Below, piece by piece: positions 33,064 through 33,283 of a stretch of 33,283 bases of DNA (positions are counted from its first letter, which is position 1; each line of letters starts with the position of its first letter). Source of the stretch: Bacteroidota bacterium (lineage in GTDB: Bacteria > Bacteroidota > Bacteroidia > Sphingobacteriales > Sphingobacteriaceae); NCBI GenBank assembly GCA_026224775.1, contig JAMFRP010000010.1, positions 1 through 33,283 of the forward strand. The letters are read 5' to 3'. The notes beneath the pieces were generated by a model. The model saw nothing but the letters and a program-made list of their open reading frames with translations, was not told the DNA's origin and did not search any database. The position numbers and the translations under genes were made by a program.

Positions 33064-33093
33064 ATGAAGATAGAATGAGCGTCGAAAAAAAAT

Positions 33094-33159
33094 GTCATTC
33101 TGAGCATGGCGAAGAATCTGTAAAGTGGTAAACTACTGTACAGATTCTTCGCCATGCTC
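33094..33159 (+). repeat. Family B palindromic repeat, 3'-truncated
   Basis: Begins gtcattctgagcatgg; the inner arms gagcatggcgaagaatctg and its complement pair perfectly over 21 bases, but the terminal bases complementary to gtcattct are missing after ccatgctc. The sequence is then replaced by an unrelated stretch from about 33160, suggesting a junction. Confidence 0.65.
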
Positions 33160-33283
33160 CTTTAGATTAGCATAATTAAATTTACTGGATAATTAGATTG
33201 AGAAGAAGCAGGGTAAACTATGACTAGGGCTCTGAGCTAACGACTCATATGCTGATGCAGACCCTGCCTCTTTTCATCAACGT
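33160..33283. other. Unassigned window end after truncated repeat
   Basis: No gene recognised. A short inverted pair (gcagggt near 33208 and accctgc near 33261) brackets about 50 bases. A minus-strand frame of 14 codons ends with TAG complementary to 33237-33239 and runs off the window, so it could be the C-terminus of a gene outside, but it is too short to judge. Confidence 0.2.

Noticed and set aside
33237..33283. Possible C-terminus of a minus-strand gene at the window edge
   Set aside because: Only 14 codons are visible and a second frame is equally open, so no coding call can be supported.

Overview
The window looks like a chromosomal segment from a Bacteroidota bacterium, most likely a member of the Sphingobacteriaceae close to Mucilaginibacter or Pedobacter. 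This is inferred from gene content: trigger factor-clpP-clpX in that order, a short-chain NAD-dependent threonine dehydrogenase, GIN/DUF2807 surface proteins, a two-domain FtsX permease, LytS/LytTR signalling, and a secreted PD40-amidohydrolase. AT-rich spacers lacking clear Shine-Dalgarno motifs fit as well. No rRNA, tRNA, CRISPR array or phage gene was found.

Layout. 1-5818 is a regulator/oxidoreductase neighbourhood: a 5'-truncated AraC regulator, two adjacent NAD(P)-binding oxidoreductases followed by an AraC gene broken by two in-frame stops, then on the minus strand a methyltransferase, an NAD-dependent epimerase and a third AraC regulator. 6087-10149 is an amino-acid module: an Lrp/AsnC regulator divergent from serC-like, DUF1015 and threonine dehydrogenase genes in a tight operon, with a strong dyad in the divergent promoter region. 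10193-17808 holds a siderophore-interacting flavoreductase, an FtsX-type permease, and a LytS kinase / LytTR regulator / S15 peptidase operon. 18096-22098 is the proteostasis block clpX, clpP, tig on the minus strand. 22285-24458 has a DUF559 nuclease embedded in repeats and two GIN-domain envelope proteins. 24722-32977 has recQ, a hybrid sensor kinase, a GIY-YIG nuclease embedded in repeats, and a large PD40-amidohydrolase.

The least ordinary feature is the repeat landscape. At least three families of short palindromic intergenic repeats occur (A: 29053-29665 and 32985-33063; B: 20333-20617 and 33094-33159; C: 22214-22276 and 22678-22963). Two unrelated small nuclease genes each sit inside one family: a GIY-YIG protein between two 79-bp family-A copies differing at two positions, and a DUF559 (Vsr/PD-(D/E)XK-like) protein between inverted family-C copies. 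By analogy with REP/RAYT systems, where an HUH transposase spreads palindromic repeats, these may be non-transposase nucleases that mobilise or maintain repeats. That idea is inference and needs genome-wide copy counts.

Other points are an apparently recent AraC pseudogene, a SerC homologue with changes at two usually conserved active-site positions in an unusual operon, and operator-like dyads upstream of lrp and of the LytS gene.
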